The notes under the pieces: generated by a model
Told to the model about the DNA's origin: nothing
The model's database searches: none
Seen by the model: the letters and a program-made list of their open reading frames with translations, nothing else
In this document: one piece after another, positions 16,601 through 28,510 of the stretch
How positions within the stretch are numbered: position 1 is the stretch's first letter
How the letters are laid out: every line of letters starts with the position of its first letter
Translations under genes and position numbers: made by a program
From: Strigops habroptila
Lineage: Eukaryota > Chordata > Aves > Psittaciformes > Psittacidae
Length of the DNA stretch: 64,000 nt
Assembly (NCBI RefSeq): GCF_004027225.2
Contig: NC_044297.2
Coordinates: 347,569-411,568, forward strand
Direction of reading: 5' to 3'

Positions 16601-19600
16601 GAGGTAGAAAAGGTCCTTTGCTTCGTCTCAAAGGCATTTTGGAAAGGCCCGAGGGCAAACCTCCCACCTCCTGCAGCAGGAGGTGCGGAGAGGGGCTCTG
16701 GGGGTGCACGGAGCTGAATTTCAGCCTTTCAGCCAGGAGATGTCCTCATCCCCTCGGCCACTGAGCCTTCTGCTAATTACAGACTCACAGACTGGTCTGT
16801 GTTGGGAGGGATTTTAAGGCTCATCCAGCTCCAACCCCTGCCATGGGCAGGGACACCTTCCACTAGAGCAGGTTGCTCCAAGCCCCTGTGTCCAACCTGG
16901 CCTTGAACACTGCCAGGGATGGGGCAGCCACAGCTTCTCTGGGCACCCTGTGCCAGCGCCTCAGCACCCTCACAGGGAAGAGCTTCTGCCTCAGAGCTCA
17001 TCTCAATCTCCCCTCTGGCAGGTTAAAGCCATTCCCCTTTGCCCTGTCCCTACAGGCCCTTGTCCAAAGCCCCTCTCCAAGGTTTCCTGTAGCCCCTTTA
17101 GGCACTTGAAGGAGGAAATGCAGGGACCTCCACACCAGGCAGCAGCCTCAGCATCACGCTCAGCCCTTGCTGTCCCCGCCACCTTGAGACAAACTGCTGG
17201 TTTCTGGCCTGAAGATCTGAACCAGAAACTCAGAGCCTGGCCTCAAGCTACCCAGTTTTGGGACTCTATCAGTGGAAAGCTTTGGGTAGGTGAAGAAGCA
17301 AAGCCACATACCTGCTGTGGGCACCGGCGAGGCTGGAGGCGTCCCCCGGGCAGCAGAGGGGATGAAGGCGGTTGGGGCAGCGCCCCGGGCAGGGGACACG
17401 GGACAGGCAGGGCTCGGCACCGAGTCCACCTCCTTCTGCAGGAAAGGGCTGCGAAGCTTGCCTAGAAAAGGAGTGGGATGAGCTGCAGGAGCTGGGCCAG
17501 CACTGAGGCTTCCAGCCGTGCAGCAACAGCTCCGTGGCCCCAAGGATTTAGTTACTGAGGGGTGTTGTTGGATGTTTTTTGCCTTAGGAGCCCACTGCTC
17601 CATTAGCCTCCTAAGCAGGATTTTCCAGCTCTAATCCTGGTTGTGGAAAACAAGTTTGTCTCCTGGTTACAGCAGGAGCTGCAGCACGAAGAAGAAAAAG
17701 ACGTGTTTTGGGGGGAGGAACAGTTTTGGGGAGGATGGGGCCAGCCAGGCCCTGCTCACAGGGCTTCCCACAGGACTTCTGGAGCACCCTGAATTCCAGA
17801 CATTAGGAGCAGCAATGGGAGGGGTAGGATTCAAACTGGTCCTTTGGCAGAAGGTAACTATCTGCTGTTATCTCCCCCATCTACGCCTCCGAAGGCAAAC
17901 AGAAGCAAAGCAGGAGAGTTATGAGGCAAACCCTACCCCAGCACAGCCCTGAACAAGCACCAAGACTTACGAGCCTGCCTTCTGCGCCTGGGTTTTACCA
18001 GTGCCAGGGCATTTGTCTTCCTTCCCTCCATTGAAAGCCATCAAATACTCGGGAGGGAAATCCCAAGGGATTTTGTGCTCGTATCACAAAAGTGCTTCTT
18101 CCAAATGAACTCAAGGTACCCGGGAGGAGGTTGGGCTGCCTGAAGAGCAGCATTCACCCAAGGCTAGCACGTGTTCGCAGCTACTTCCTCAGCTGCTTTC
18201 AGCTTTGCTTTCTCAGCTTCCTGGTTTCTATCTGATAGATCAGATTGGTCTCTTATAAAAGAAAACGCTCCTGCTTGGTTCAGCCAGTGGAAAACGGGTG
18301 GAATGAATCATGGAATCAACCAGGTTGGGAAAGACCTTTAAGATCATCAAGTCCAACCGTTCCCAGCACTGCCAAGGCCACCACTGCCCCATGGCACTGA
18401 GGCCTCGGCTACACGGGGTGTGAACACTTGCAGGGACGGTGACTCCAGCCCTGCCCTGGGCAGCCTGTTCCAATGCCTGAGCACCCTCTGGGGAAGGAAT
18501 TGTTCCTCAGCTCCATCTAAACCTCCCCTGGTGCAGCTTGAGGCTGTTTCCTCTTGTCCCATCACTTGTTCCTTGGGAGCAGAGACCAGCCCCCTCCTGG
18601 CTCCATCCTCCTGTCAGGCAGTTGCAGAGAGCGATAAGGTCCCCCCTGAGCCTTCTCTTCTCCAGACTAAACCCCCCCAGGTCCCTCAGCCGTTCCTCAT
18701 CACACTTGTGCTCCAGGCCCTGCACCAGCTCCGGGGCCCTTCTCTGGCCTCGCTCCAGCACCTCAATGTCTCTCTTGCAGTGAGGGGCCCAGAACTGACA
18801 CAGGATTCGAGGTGCAGCCTCACCAGTGCCCAGCGCAGGGGAACGGATGGCAGCCAGGACAGACCATGACAGGGGTCCCTTTCTGGCATTAACGTGTTTG
18901 ATTTTCATTTTAAATATGAAGTTTAAGCTTCAGAAGTAGAGTCAAAGCATGAAAACTTCCACCCCTGCTGCTAAAACCTGGCACAGCCCCCAGCAAGAGC
19001 CTTACCATGGAAAACTACATGGGCTGGGTGTGACATTGCCCGTGGCAGAGAACACTGGGGGCAGGAACTGTGGCCTCACAGGTAACACACAGACTGACCC
19101 GGGATTGGGATCAGGAGCCGGCTCTCGCTGTACCTGGCTGCGAAGTCGCCGCTGTGTCCACTGGCACCGACTTCTCCCTCTGCTTGAAGATGTCGCGGGG
19201 GTTCACCTCTCTCTGTGCTATCAGTGAGGCAGCCTCCTGCGAAGGGGAAGACCCCACGGTGAAGGCACCCCTGGAGCCAAGGGAGGACACGAGGGGGGAG
19301 CCTGGCACTGTACCTGGGCTTTCTCCACCGACTCACTCCTCGTGAAGCCCTTCGGCCGCCTGGCCTCGTACTCCTCAGCTCGCTCCTTCTGCGGCACAAG
19401 AGGGTCTGCTACAGCCTCGGTGGGCGCCAGGCCAGCCCCCTCCCTCCCCAGGCAGCGCCAAGGACCACAGCAATGGGAACAGGGAACAGGCACAATGCTG
19501 GAGGGTGAATGAGGAGGAAACCCCCTGGATGTGGGAGGGAGATGCAGGTTTGCTGGGCTCAGGATAAGGGCTTGGTTTCTTCCAGGCTCTTCTCCTGAAA

Positions 19601-22600
19601 GAGTTTTGAGTTGTGCTTCCCCCAGAGGCTGTGGCTCAGCCAGTGTGAGCAGGGAGATAAAGTGAGATCCAAGGAAATCAAGAATGGAGCAAGAGACCTC
19701 GAGGGCCAGCCCATGGCACCTCGTGCCAGAGCATGTCCATGGGTCTTCCCATGTCCCCCACATGCCACAACAGCGCCCGGGGATGCCCGGGGAGCTCCTC
19801 CATCACCCTCCTGCCTCTGCCCACAGCCTGGTCTGCACCACAGCACCATGTGCTCTCCATCACGGAGGGTGGGTGAAGAAACGGGGGACAACGCTGAAGC
19901 TCACCCATTGCTGCTGCTCCTTGTCCCTGTTCTCTGCCTCCTGCTGCTGCTGGAGTCTCCTGAAGTGACAAGTGACAAAGTGAGGTTAGCAAACAGGCAG
20001 AACGAGGGGTTTGCTCTGCATGGGGCTGCTCTGGGACCTTGCCCTGCTGCAGCTACATGGGGAAGAGCACAGGAAGGACATTGCCCCTCACTTCTGGGGC
20101 CGGATGAGGAGCCACAGGCCACCCCTGGAGCCGTGCAGGGGGCAAGGAGAGAGGGGCAGAGCAGCAGAAGCAGCGGCACAGACACGAGCATCCGGCATGG
20201 AGGGGCCGAGGCACTTCCCCATCCAAGCTCCAAACAGGAAGGCAGTGCCCGCTGCTGCTGCAGACCGAGCTCCGCCACCCAACAAAGGCTCACAGAGGAA
20301 GGAAATCAGCAGAAAGAGCACAATGCAGGTCCCTGCACACACCACCTCCTCTCTGCAGGGCTCAGAGCCCCCCACCAGCCAGCCCGAACCCCTGGTACCC
20401 CATAAACAGTGGCCACGGACTTCAGCAACGTGTTTCAGAAGCAGCCTACAAAGGGAGGGCTTGGTCCTGGGGCAGGGAGAGCCATGGATGATGCTGGACA
20501 AGCAGCCAGGCTTGGTGGTGGTTTGCCAGGGAGATGCTCTCTCCACTCGAGGGGACACACAGCCCCAGCCAGACCTCCACCACCGCTCCAGGACAGTGAG
20601 CAAAGGCGAACACAGCTCCTTCACATCAGCAGGGGCAGAGTGATGCTTGCTGGGGCTGCACGGGCACTATCGGGAGGACCAGAGTCCTGAAGGCAGAGCG
20701 CCATGGCGCTGAGCCTGCCCCAGTGTGACCCGAAGCTGATCCCCTCCGCACCCGTTGCCTTTCAGGGGGTTTAACTGGAATTCCAGCAGGGAATGCACAA
20801 GACAGGACCTGCCGCTCCCTGAGGAACAACTCTCTGCTCGACAAGGGCACCCCTGAGAGCAAAGCCAAGAGATGCCAGAGAGCAGGATGGGCCCTGGGCA
20901 TCGCCAGTGGCAGGGACTCACTTCTGGGCTTCGATTTCGTTGGATCTCGCTTTGTATCTCTGCTCCCTCCCCGCCGCTTCCTGCAGCTCCCGCTCCCGCC
21001 GCTCCCGCTCCAGCCGCTGCCGCTCCTCCTCCGCTCTCCTCTTCTCCTCCAGCCGCCGGTTCTCTTCATCCTTCTACCAAGAGACACGCAGCAGACCGTG
21101 GGGTTAATGCTGCTGGTCCTTGGCCACACGGTGCTACACTACAGCCCAGCACCGCCCTGCACTGCCCTTGTAGCCCGAGGCAGCAGGACCCAGCCCAGCT
21201 CCACACTTGCTTGAGGTCTGGAGCCCCGACTCCAGGCAGGTTAGAGAGGGAAGATATGGATGGAGAGAAATCTTGCTCCCTAAAGCCTCATCCTGCGCAG
21301 GCCTGGCTGTTGAGCAGCAGCACTCACCTCAGCTTTGGCCCAGAAATTATCTTTATTGACCCTCTTGATTTCGGACATCGCGTTCGTCTTCTGGTAGACA
21401 GAGCCCTGGGGGAGGCAAAGGCAGCACGTGTGAGCAGCAGGCACCGAGCAGTGACACTGTGTGTTCCTCTGCAGAAACGTGTCCCTGCAGCTTTTCCTGC
21501 TGCTACGGGACCAACCAGAGCCCCTTTGACTCCAGAAAAACCTGACTAGGACCAGGGGGATCAGTCCTGCTGAAAGAAAATGGTTGAGTCTATGGAGAGG
21601 AGAGCTCAGAGCCTGTTTGTTGCAAGCACACCTCAGCTCTGCCACCACCCTTTGCTCTTGCGATGAGCCAGAGAGAGGAACCAGCCCTGGGCAACACTAT
21701 CGGTGCTCCCATGGCCATGGCACAGCACGAGCAGCCCAGGCTCTGCCCTGCACAACTGCGAGCCCCGGGGGCCCGGGAAGCCCCCATGGACCCAACTCAC
21801 CACAGGAGCTTGAGGGCCCGAGTCCTGGAACTTGCTGTTCTCCTTGTGGAAGCTGTAGTTGGCCCCAGAGGCCTTGGCCACCTTCTCCATGATGAGTTCA
21901 GGCTCCACGTCCTCCTCTGCGCGAGCGTTGATGGTGACATGAGCCCCCTGAGCAGGGAGAAAGCCAGCACAGGAGTGAGAGCGTGCCTCTAAAAGCCACT
22001 AAACCCACCACGCTGCCTTGACAGGTCCCATCTGCGCTCCCAGAACTCCCAAGGGAAGGAAAAGGGCTCAGGTGAGAAAAAGAGGTCACCAGCCATGTTA
22101 AGATATCCCAATCCTGGGAAAGCAAATGTTCCTTTGGGGACAGGGAGGCTTTTTTCACCTCCTCTGCAGTCTCCAGAGCTATTCCTGACTGCAAAAGGTT
22201 TGGGTTGACAGTGCAGGGAGTCCTGAGCGCTGGGGCAGCGCTCCCCAGTCCTGGTTCTGCCTGCAGACACCTCTGTGCCGCCCAAAGAGCAGTGTCAGCC
22301 GTGCAGGGTCCCCATGGCTGTTCCCTAACCTGGGGCCCATGGATGCGGGAAGGATGCAGGGAAGAGGAGCAGACCTTTAGGAAGTTAGCTACAGTGCTGA
22401 GGTGGTTGGCGCAGGCTCCTTTCCTCACGTCATTCACACCTTCACCAGTCTGCAAAGAGAGGGTTCAAGGCCACGTTGGATGGGGCTCGGAGCAGCCTGC
22501 TCTAGTGGAAGGTGTCCCTGCCCTTCTACTGGATGAGCTTGAAGGCCCCTTCCAACCCAACCCATTCCATGATTTTATGACAACAGCCACACCGTGAGGG

Positions 22601-25600
22601 CTCCGGTCTCCTGCCCATCCTCAGGTGCTTCACTCAACCCATCCTAGATGGATTCAGAGCCATTTCCCAGCAGTGTCTCCACCACACAAGTGAGCTTCAT
22701 GGCCAGAGAGCTGCAACAGGGAAGTGAATCCTCCCAGTTTCTCTTTGCCTGCATCCATGGGGTTTGGGCTACGCACCCACACTGGTGGGCACGGTACGTC
22801 TTTGGTACCGCAGCTTGGTGGAAGGGATCCAACATGCTGGCTGCCGGGCAATTCCAGAGGGAATTGAAGGGAGAAACGGTGACTTCTCCCCCCAGGCCCC
22901 TCCCGGGAAAGGCGAAGATCAGTTCCCACTCACCCAATTGATGAGGACGTATTTGGGCAGGCCGGAGTTGGGATCCTTCACCCTGCAGAAGGCATACATC
23001 ACCTTCCCGCTGTTGAGCTCCTCCACCATCTCCTCCAGGCCACCATCTGCCCCAGGAGAGAAAGGAGAGGCTGTGAGAAAGGAGATCACATACATGGGGT
23101 GGGAACGGTGGCTCCAACATGAAGCCAATCTGCAAGGAGAGCATGGTGAGCACCCCCACCACCAGCAAACAGCCTGGGGAAGATCGGAGAAGTCCTGAGA
23201 AGCAGAGGAGGAACTGGCTGTGCCTTGTTCCTGTCCCACCTTCTACCTCCGGCGCCTCACCGAGCAGGAAGTATAGGAGAGACCAAGAGGCTGGTGCAGG
23301 GTAAGGCAGGAGGAAAGCCCAGCCCACACCTTCCTCGCTGGTGTAACCCCCCGGGGCAGGGCTCAGGGATGGAGAAGCAGAGCCCAGCCCTGCTCAGCGA
23401 TCGGAGGGTGAGCAATGGGAAGGGTGCGCTGCCCCATGGACTGCAGCATCGCTCCCGCTCGAAGCAGATGCCAAAAAACTGTCAGAAAAGGAGGAAAAAT
23501 GCAAAAGCCTGTGTGTTTTCAACAGAAAAATTCCCAGAGACCACAATTCCTCCTACTTGGGTTTGTCTGACCCTTGGAAAAGTGGAAAAGCAGTGACTGC
23601 TTTCCACCAGCAGAGCCCAGTCTCTGCACTGCAGCAGGACCTGCCGTCCTTTTCTTCTCTGCTATTAAATATTTATGCTTTGGCTCTAAATTTGGCACTG
23701 TGGTTCCCCAGCCCGCAGGGAAGCTGAAGGCGATGGGTTGGCAGGGGCCACGTTTGCCAGGTCAATGATTAACACAGCAGCAGGCAGGGACGGACACAAA
23801 GGGAAGTGCTGGGAGGAGCAGAGCTCTGTGGAGAGGTCGGGGCTCTGCTGGTGGGGAGCAGCAGGGTGACACTGCGCCCAAGTGAGCAGCGTCCAGCACG
23901 GAACCACACAGGACTTGAGATCCACACACAAAACCCTCTTCATCCAACCCCAACTCTTTGACTCTTTTGCCCAGAGAAGCTGTGGCTGCCCCATCCCTGG
24001 CAGTGTTCAAGGCCAGGTTGGACACAGGGGCTTGGAGCAACCTGCTCTAGTGGAAGGTGTCCCTGCCCATGGCAGGGGGTTGGAGCTGGAGGAGCTTTAA
24101 GGTCCCTTCCAACACAAACCAGGCTGTGAGTGATTCTATGACAGCACCAAATCTGCATCTCAGCCCCAGGGCCCCTGCAGCTTGAGAAGAGCTTTCGCTC
24201 ATCAAAAGGCCCCAGCACCAAACCACTCACAGCATGGGCTCCACTGGCCTCTGCACAGACCTGTCTCACCTGAGCACGGCCACCAAGAGCTTGGTGGGTT
24301 GGGAGGAAACACTTGCAAATGGGAAAGGCAGCGGAGCGCTGGAGGATGCAAATGGAGAGCAGAGCAACCTGCCTGGATGCGTTCCCAACAGCTCCAGCTT
24401 TTGTGTGGGAATCAGCAGCCAGATAAGAAATACACAAGCTAAGTTCCATCAAGCGGGGAAGCAAAGAGAGCAGAGGCCCTTCAGCAGCAGCAGCAGCCTG
24501 GCAAAGCCAGGAAGTGCTTCCTGGTCCTTCCTTTGCCTTCCGCTGTGGGCAACTGGGATCTAAACCACTCCGGGCCCGCAAAGAGGCACCAGGACTCGAA
24601 CTTCAGATCCTTATGGAAAAACGAAAGGGAAAGAGACCCAGAACCTGCCCCAAATCCCCCCCTCCCCGGTGCTCCCAGACACGTGCTCTGCCCTCGAGCC
24701 ATCGGCTCAGCCCTTCAGAAACACCCCCCCCAATGAGGGGATGGAGCCGCAGGATCCCAGCAGATCTGGGGAGCAGAGCCCTGGGAACAACCCCGCACTT
24801 ATCCAGGTCCCCCCGTGCTCACCCCCGGAGCCGGCCACGCGCAGGTCGTTGCTGTTGCCTTCGTAGGTGAATAGAGCCCTGAAATAAAGGTAAAAACAGA
24901 GTTGAGCCCCTGCAGTGCACCCCAAAACCTGCCCAGGCTCACGGTGCCCATGGGGGTGTCCTCACCCCAATGCACACAGTGCCTGCCTGCCCCACAGCCC
25001 AGACACCTCCTGATCCCCCCACACATGTACCCCACAGCCCCCCCAACACCACACATCCCCTGATCCCCCCCATACACTCCCCAGCCCCCCGTGCCCCCCA
25101 CAGCCTCCCCCAGACACCCCCCCAGCCCCCGATCTCTCTGTTCCAACCTCACACCCCCAACTTCCCACACACCCCCCCCACCTCTGCTCCAGACACCCCC
25201 TCACCTCCAATCCCCGCCATGCACCCCACACCCCCCCCCAGACACCCCCACACCTCTGATTCACACTTTCCACCCCACATCCCCACTGAGACACCAGCCA
25301 AGCCCTAAACCTTCCCCTATGCACCCCCCAAACCCTACCAGCCCCCCCCGAACCCCTATATCCCAGTTTCACTTCTACCCCCAACTCCCCCTCAGATCCC
25401 CCCACATACCCCACAATCCCCTGGAACACCCCCACTGTCGTACCCCCCAGCCCCACATACACCCCCACAGCCCCCCCCACAGCCCCCACATGCATCTCAC
25501 AGCCTCCCCATGCATCCCACAGGCCCCCCATGCACCCCCACAGCTCCCCCATCGCCCCCATACACCCCACAGCCCTCCCCATCACCCCCACAGCCCCCCC

Positions 25601-25766
25601 ATGCACCCCACATCCCCCTTCATGCACCCTATAGCCCTCCCATAGGCTCCCATGCACCCCACAGCCCCCCCACCCCCGCTCACCAGTCGGTGGCGCTCCC
25701 CGCCGCCACCACCCTCCCGTAGGCCTCCTGCAGCGCCCGCCCGTTCTTGCCGAGGTTCAGCGCCAT
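13684..25766 (-). CDS. DBNL: DBNL, drebrin-like protein (HIP-55/mAbp1)
   Basis: Cytosolic F-actin-binding adaptor linking receptor signalling and endocytosis (dynamin, HPK1) to the actin cortex. Fourteen exons in consistent phase: 25766-25684, 24878-24823, 23046-22934, 22449-22375, 21947-21801, 21405-21328, 21073-20922, 19959-19905, 19388-19314, 19236-19134, 17461-17312, 15871-15765, 14598-14496, 13823-13684, giving 478 residues (human about 430). Domains: ADF-homology 1-133 ([58 protein letters not shown]), a conserved linker ([15 protein letters not shown]), a charged coiled coil about 185-250, a Pro/Ser-rich stretch about 313-362, Tyr motifs (LYEEPP, IYEEPP), and a C-terminal SH3 about 420-478 ([27 protein letters not shown]). 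Extra length relative to human falls in the middle linker. Introns carry six CR1 fragments. Confidence 0.96.
13923..14360 (+). mobile_element. CR1 LINE 3' end in DBNL intron 13
   Basis: Begins in the CR1 3' coding/UTR junction (tctggagccaggctgagaga, tggggcagcctggagaagag) and passes through the 3' UTR (gtggctgccccatccctggc, gacacaggggcttggagcaa). It is antisense to DBNL. It carries an inverted duplication at 14279-14320 that replaces normal CR1 sequence. Confidence 0.92.
14279..14320. repeat. Perfect 17-bp inverted repeat inside CR1
   Basis: Left arm agttccaaccccctgct (14279-14295) and right arm agcagggggttggaact (14304-14320) are exact reverse complements around an 8-base loop. Other CR1 copies here have ctctagtggaaggtgtccc at the left-arm position, so the left arm is a new inverted copy of the right. 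Confidence 0.9.
16785..17114 (-). mobile_element. CR1 LINE 3' end in DBNL intron 11
   Basis: Reads as the complement of the CR1 3' UTR, from the gactcacagactggtctgtg end to the cctgtagcccctttaggcac block. It includes ccttccactagagcaggttg and tggccttgaacactgccagg. Sense orientation relative to DBNL. Confidence 0.92.
18300..18855 (-). mobile_element. Older or different CR1 subfamily in DBNL intron 10
   Basis: Starts with the CR1-type end atcatggaatcaaccaggtt, ggaaagacctttaagatcat, then shows agtccaaccgttcccagcac, cttctcttctccagactaaa and cctcgctccagcacctcaat. These are hallmarks of a CR1 group distinct from the other copies. It is about 550 bases, minus strand, more diverged than the rest and 5'-truncated. 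Confidence 0.88.
22460..22588 (+). mobile_element. Short CR1 LINE fragment in DBNL intron 3
   Basis: Contains gttcaaggccacgttggatg, cctgctctagtggaaggtgt and the terminal catgattttatgac. It is antisense to DBNL and ends only 11 bases from the exon 4 acceptor side (exon 22375-22449). Confidence 0.85.
23968..24146 (+). mobile_element. CR1 LINE 3' fragment in DBNL intron 2
   Basis: Reads cccagagaagctgtggctgc through cctgctctagtggaaggtgt to tgattctatgacag, the normal CR1 3' terminus. Antisense to DBNL. Confidence 0.9.
24960..25675. repeat. CCCCACAGCCCC-type tandem repeat in DBNL intron 1
   Basis: About 700 bases of degenerate 12-25 base units (cacagcccccccatgcaccc) occupy the first intron almost up to the exon 1 donor at 25683. 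The DBNL-sense strand is strongly G-rich with many G-runs. Confidence 0.85.
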
Positions 25767-25990
25767 GACACCGACAGCTCCGGGCCCCGCCGCGCTGCCG
25801 CGGGCCCGCCCCGGAACCGCACCGGCACGGCACGCCCCCCGCGCCCGCAGGCCACGCCCCCTCGGTAGCCACGCCCCTCTATAGCCACGCCCCCTAGATG
25901 GTCACGCCCCTTTGCCTCGAGGCCACGCCCCCGATAGTCCCGCCCCTGGGGTGCACGCCCCCTGAATAGCCACGCCCCCTGATCGCCATC
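25684..25990 (-). promoter_or_regulatory. DBNL: DBNL promoter with eight CACGCCC boxes
   Basis: GC-rich, CpG-rich DNA covers exon 1 and upstream. CACGCCC cores start at 25831, 25853, 25870, 25886, 25903, 25924, 25954 and 25971, spaced mostly 16-22 bases, often as gccacgcccc. Read in the DBNL direction these are GGGGCGTGGC, a KLF/Sp-type site. No TATA box is seen. The array lies 65-215 bases upstream of the ATG. Confidence 0.6.
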
Positions 25991-26330
25991 CAAGGCAGAT
26001 GTTGGGGTCCCCACCCCAGGGTGGTTCAAGGGGTCCCTCCATCCCAGAGCGGTTCTCAGGGCCCCCATCCCAGACCAGATGTTGGGGTCCCCCATCCCGT
26101 GGTGGTTCATGGGGTCCCCATCCCAGAGCAGTTCTCAGGGTCCCCTGTATCAGAGCAGATCTCAGGGTCCCCCATCCCATGATGGCTCTTGGAGACCCCT
26201 GTCTCAAATCAGTTTTTGGAGACCCCCATCCCAGAGCAGTTTTTGAGGTCTGCCACCCCAGGGTGGTTCTTTGGGTCCCCTGTCCCAGCACAGCCCATGG
26301 GGTCCCCACCCCCCAGCATGGCCCCACATC
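25990..26330. repeat. 27-bp minisatellite, DBNL-TCF7L1 spacer
   Basis: About 11 copies of a unit like cagagcagttctcagggtcc followed by ccatccc. The period is 27 bases at 26124 and 26151. Copies are diverged. Confidence 0.8.
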
Positions 26331-26654
26331 CTGCACCCTCAGACACCCAGAGAGCCCCTCATGGCCTCAGCACCCCCCACTTCCAGGGGGTCCAACACAG
26401 CCTCTCCAAATCCAGCCTCCTCGCTCCAGGTTTGAGACAAATCCATGGATTTCCATGGATTTCCCCATTTCCCAACTTGCCAAGTTCTGGATGGAGCCCC
26501 CACATTGTCCAAGGGTTCCAGGGTAGCTGAAGGTCCTGGTGTGGCCACAGGTCCTGGAGCAGCTGAGGCTCCTGGGGTGGTTGAGGTTCCTGGTGTATCT
26601 GAAGGTCCTGGGGTGTCCGATGGCCCCAGTTCACCCCTCCATCTCATGGACATC

Positions 26655-26840
26655 CCATCTCACCAGCATCTCCTCCATCCCATGGACCTCCCATCTCACC
26701 ATCATCTCCTCCATCCCATGGACCTCCCGTCCCACCATCGTCTCCTCCATCCCATGAACCTCCGGTCCCACCATCATCTCCTCCATCCCATGGACATCCA
26801 GTCCCACCATCATCTCCTCCATCCCATGGATCTCCCCTTG
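26655..26840. repeat. 36-bp minisatellite, DBNL-TCF7L1 spacer
   Basis: Five copies of a 36-base unit (catctcctccatcccatgga followed by cctcccatctcaccat), in register at 26667, 26703 and so on. Copy-to-copy identity is high, which suggests recent expansion or homogenisation. Confidence 0.88.
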
Positions 26841-27420
26841 CTCCTTTATGGATTCAGACTGGAGCTGGGAGACTGTTGGGAAAAACCAGGATTTAAGTGA
26901 TTACTTCTCTTTCAGCAGTGCCCTGGGCACATCCGGCCTCTCCCAAAACCCAGAGCATGGATCCGCCTGGGAAGGGGCAGCTCTGAACTCCCCATTCAGC
27001 ACATGGATGAGGTTCATTAAAAGCCGGGGAATGAAACATCTGGAGGGCTGGGAGCGGGGCCGGGTTTCCCGCTATTCCCTGAGGACCTCGTGCCGGCGGG
27101 ACCGGGGTCACCAGTTATCCTGATGTTACAAAAGCCTTTTCATGGAGTCTTTGAGGCAGAGCAACTGAAGGACCTTTGTGGGGCTGGCAGGGAGCGCTGG
27201 GGGAGGCCTGTGGCTCCAGGGAGCGGGAATCCGGGACTGCTCCAGTGAAATGGGGAGGTGGGAATTCCGGTTGGAGCCTGGGGGTCGCGGCCAGGCTGAA
27301 GGTGATGGCTGGGATGAAGCTGGTTGCTTGGAGGTGCTGGATGAGGCCCTGTTGGGTTCACCCACAAGGCTGATGGGTGGGCACCCATCCCACCCCTGTG
27401 TCCCCGTCATGGGGGAACAA
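26841..27420. other. Unique spacer sequence upstream of TCF7L1
   Basis: Non-repetitive DNA between two minisatellite fields. No exon or known element was recognised. Moderate AT content appears around 26860-26910 and 27000-27040. Confidence 0.4.
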
Positions 27421-27424
27421 GGCC

Positions 27425-28510
27425 ACTGGTGAGGGTGACAGGGACACCCTGGTGGGATGGGGACACTCGGGTTTGGTGGGGCACGGGGGTAGGATGGGGC
27501 CACCTCAGTGGGATGGGGCCACCCTGGAGGTACAGGATCACCCCTTGGGGATGGGGGATCTCCTACTACATGGAGGCACCCAAATGGGATAGGGGCATGC
27601 CAGCAGGACAGGGATACCCTGGCAGGATGGGGGCACCTTGGGTGGGACAGGGACACCCAGGTGGGAGGGGGGCACCTGAATGGGGAAGGGTAGGGACAAG
27701 GATGGGGGTACCCAGATGGGATGAGGTGTCCCCCAGATGGGATGGAGTGTCCTGGGTGGGAGGGAGGCACCCGGATGCGATGGGACACCCTGGGTGGGAT
27801 GGGGGTACCCAAATGGGATGGGGGCACCCAGATGGGATGGGGGCACCTCGGATGGGGCACCCTGGATGGGGTAGAGGAACCCTGGATGAGATGGAAGGGA
27901 CCCTGGATGGGATGGGGAGCACATGGTATGGGGGGACCATGGAAAGATGGAACACCGATAGGATGGGGGGCCTCTGGATGGGGTGGGGTGTGCTGGATGG
28001 GAATGAGAGACTCAGACGGGGTGGGGGGCCCTGGACAGGATGGGGGGACCGGCGCAGGGTGGGGGAACATAGATGAGATGGGAGGACCCTGGACATACTG
28101 GGGAGCTCCTGGATGGGATGGGGAACCCCAGCCAGGGTAGGAACCCTGGCTGTGTAGGGGGGGCCCTGGGTGGGAGTAGGGGGACAGGGCCAGGATGGGG
28201 GACCTGGGCAGGATGAGGGGAACACAGATGGGATGGGGGTACCCTGGACGTGCTGGGTATCTCCTGGGTGGGATGGGGGTACCCTGGATAGGATGGGGAG
28301 CCCTGGACAGTATGGGAGCCCAGGCCGTGCAGGGGAGACCGTGGACGTACCGAGGACCCCCTGGGTGGAATGGAGGGAACTTGGATGGGATGCGGGGACC
28401 CTGGACGTACCGGGGAGCCCCTGGACGCGGCGGGGATCCCTGGATGGGATGGGGGACTCCTGTAAGGAACTGGGGACCCTGGGCAGGATGGGGAGCCCCA
28501 GGGCGGGATG
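27425..28510. repeat. GATGGGATGGGGGCACCCTGG-type minisatellite upstream of TCF7L1
   Basis: About 1.1 kb of degenerate 18-24 base units (gatgggatgggggcacccag, gaccctggacgtaccgggga). The array runs directly into the CpG-rich TCF7L1 5' end. Several long open frames on both strands, one over 500 codons, come from the repeat. Confidence 0.85.

Noticed and set aside
18300-18855. Possible tRNA-derived SINE or retroviral remnant
   Set aside because: The sequence matches CR1-type LINE text. No tRNA promoter boxes, LTR ends or retroviral gene remnants were seen anywhere in the window.
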